Below, piece after piece: positions 5,781 through 5,885 of a stretch of DNA of 5,885 nucleotides; positions within the stretch are counted from its first letter, which is position 1; each line of letters starts with the position of its first letter. Under the pieces are notes generated by a model that had not been told where the DNA came from, did not search any database, and saw only the letters and a program-made list of their open reading frames with translations. Source of the stretch: an uncultured Oscillospiraceae bacterium (GTDB lineage: Bacteria > Bacillota > Clostridia > Oscillospirales > Oscillospiraceae). The DNA is taken from contig CAJOFW010000090.1 of the NCBI GenBank assembly GCA_905234005.1, forward strand, positions 3,022 through 8,906, read 5' to 3'. Position numbers and translations under genes: made by a program.

Positions 5781-5885
5781 GGCGTATCATACTGTTCTCT
5801 TATTAAAAGCTTCGTTCCGTTACCGGGCGCAAAGCCTTGGGAATGCTGCCTTTTCGATCGAATACAAAGTTCTTTTTGATACTTT
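5781..5885 (-). repeat. Dispersed intergenic repeat, copy B (inverted, cut by the window edge)
   Basis: Read from the right edge on the minus strand, this begins AAAGTATCAAAAAGAACT and follows copy A through GAAAAGGCAGC and GCGCCCGGTAACGG to a terminal CGCC. The two copies agree at roughly 80% of aligned positions over about 105 bases by hand. Many differences in the distal third are G/A or C/T. The hairpin that precedes copy A would lie just beyond the window here. The potential closing stem is kept: 5875-5866 can pair with 5814-5805 at 9 of 10 positions, using two G-U wobbles. Confidence 0.85.

Noticed and set aside
4299..5885. Composite transposon carrying the rlmI-like gene between inverted repeats
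   Set aside because: No transposase or long terminal inverted repeats are visible, the gene is a common housekeeping methyltransferase with its own promoter and terminator, and copy B runs right up to that terminator. Independent insertion of intergenic repeats is simpler.

Overview
This window looks like chromosomal DNA from a high-GC member of the Bacillota, probably an uncultured gut-type Clostridia (Oscillospirales or Christensenellales-like). That is inference from four things: strong AGGAGG-type ribosome binding sites, sigma-A-like promoters with near-consensus -10 boxes, the gene families present, and short AT-rich intergenic elements in a GC-rich background. I see no rRNA, tRNA, CRISPR array, transposase gene or phage gene.

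Layout, left to right. (1) The 3' end of a plus-strand Orn/Lys/Arg decarboxylase gene (to 506) meets a minus-strand operon head-on, with a long hairpin terminator between them (511-548). (2) The minus-strand operon reads from a promoter near 2303-2331 into a secreted protein with a putative papain-like (NlpC/P60-type) Cys/His arrangement (2234-1530). It continues, by an ATGA stop/start overlap, into a P1/S58-family N-terminal-nucleophile hydrolase related to DmpA and NylC (1533-577). (3) A 249-bp divergent intergenic region (2235-2483) carries both promoters. (4) A plus-strand gene with an extended -10 promoter and an excellent RBS (2484-4280) encodes a secreted, very acidic, lysine-poor protein with parallel beta-helix character. 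(5) A 236-bp intergenic region (4281-4516) holds an AT-rich hairpin, one copy of a dispersed repeat, a strong GC-rich terminator, and a promoter that overlaps that terminator. (6) An RlmI-type 23S rRNA cytosine methyltransferase (4517-5716) follows, with its own terminator. (7) The right edge is cut inside a second, inverted copy of the dispersed repeat. No gene-free stretch exceeds 300 bases.

The genes do not form one pathway. The decarboxylase, the peptidase operon, the beta-helix protein and the methyltransferase each look like separate transcription units. The only convincing functional pairing is the translationally coupled secreted amidase-like protein and P1-family hydrolase, which may both act on peptides or amides. 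I found no clear new defence or mobile system. The observation most worth following up is the pair of roughly 100-bp inverted intergenic repeats around the methyltransferase, which share a potential closing stem.
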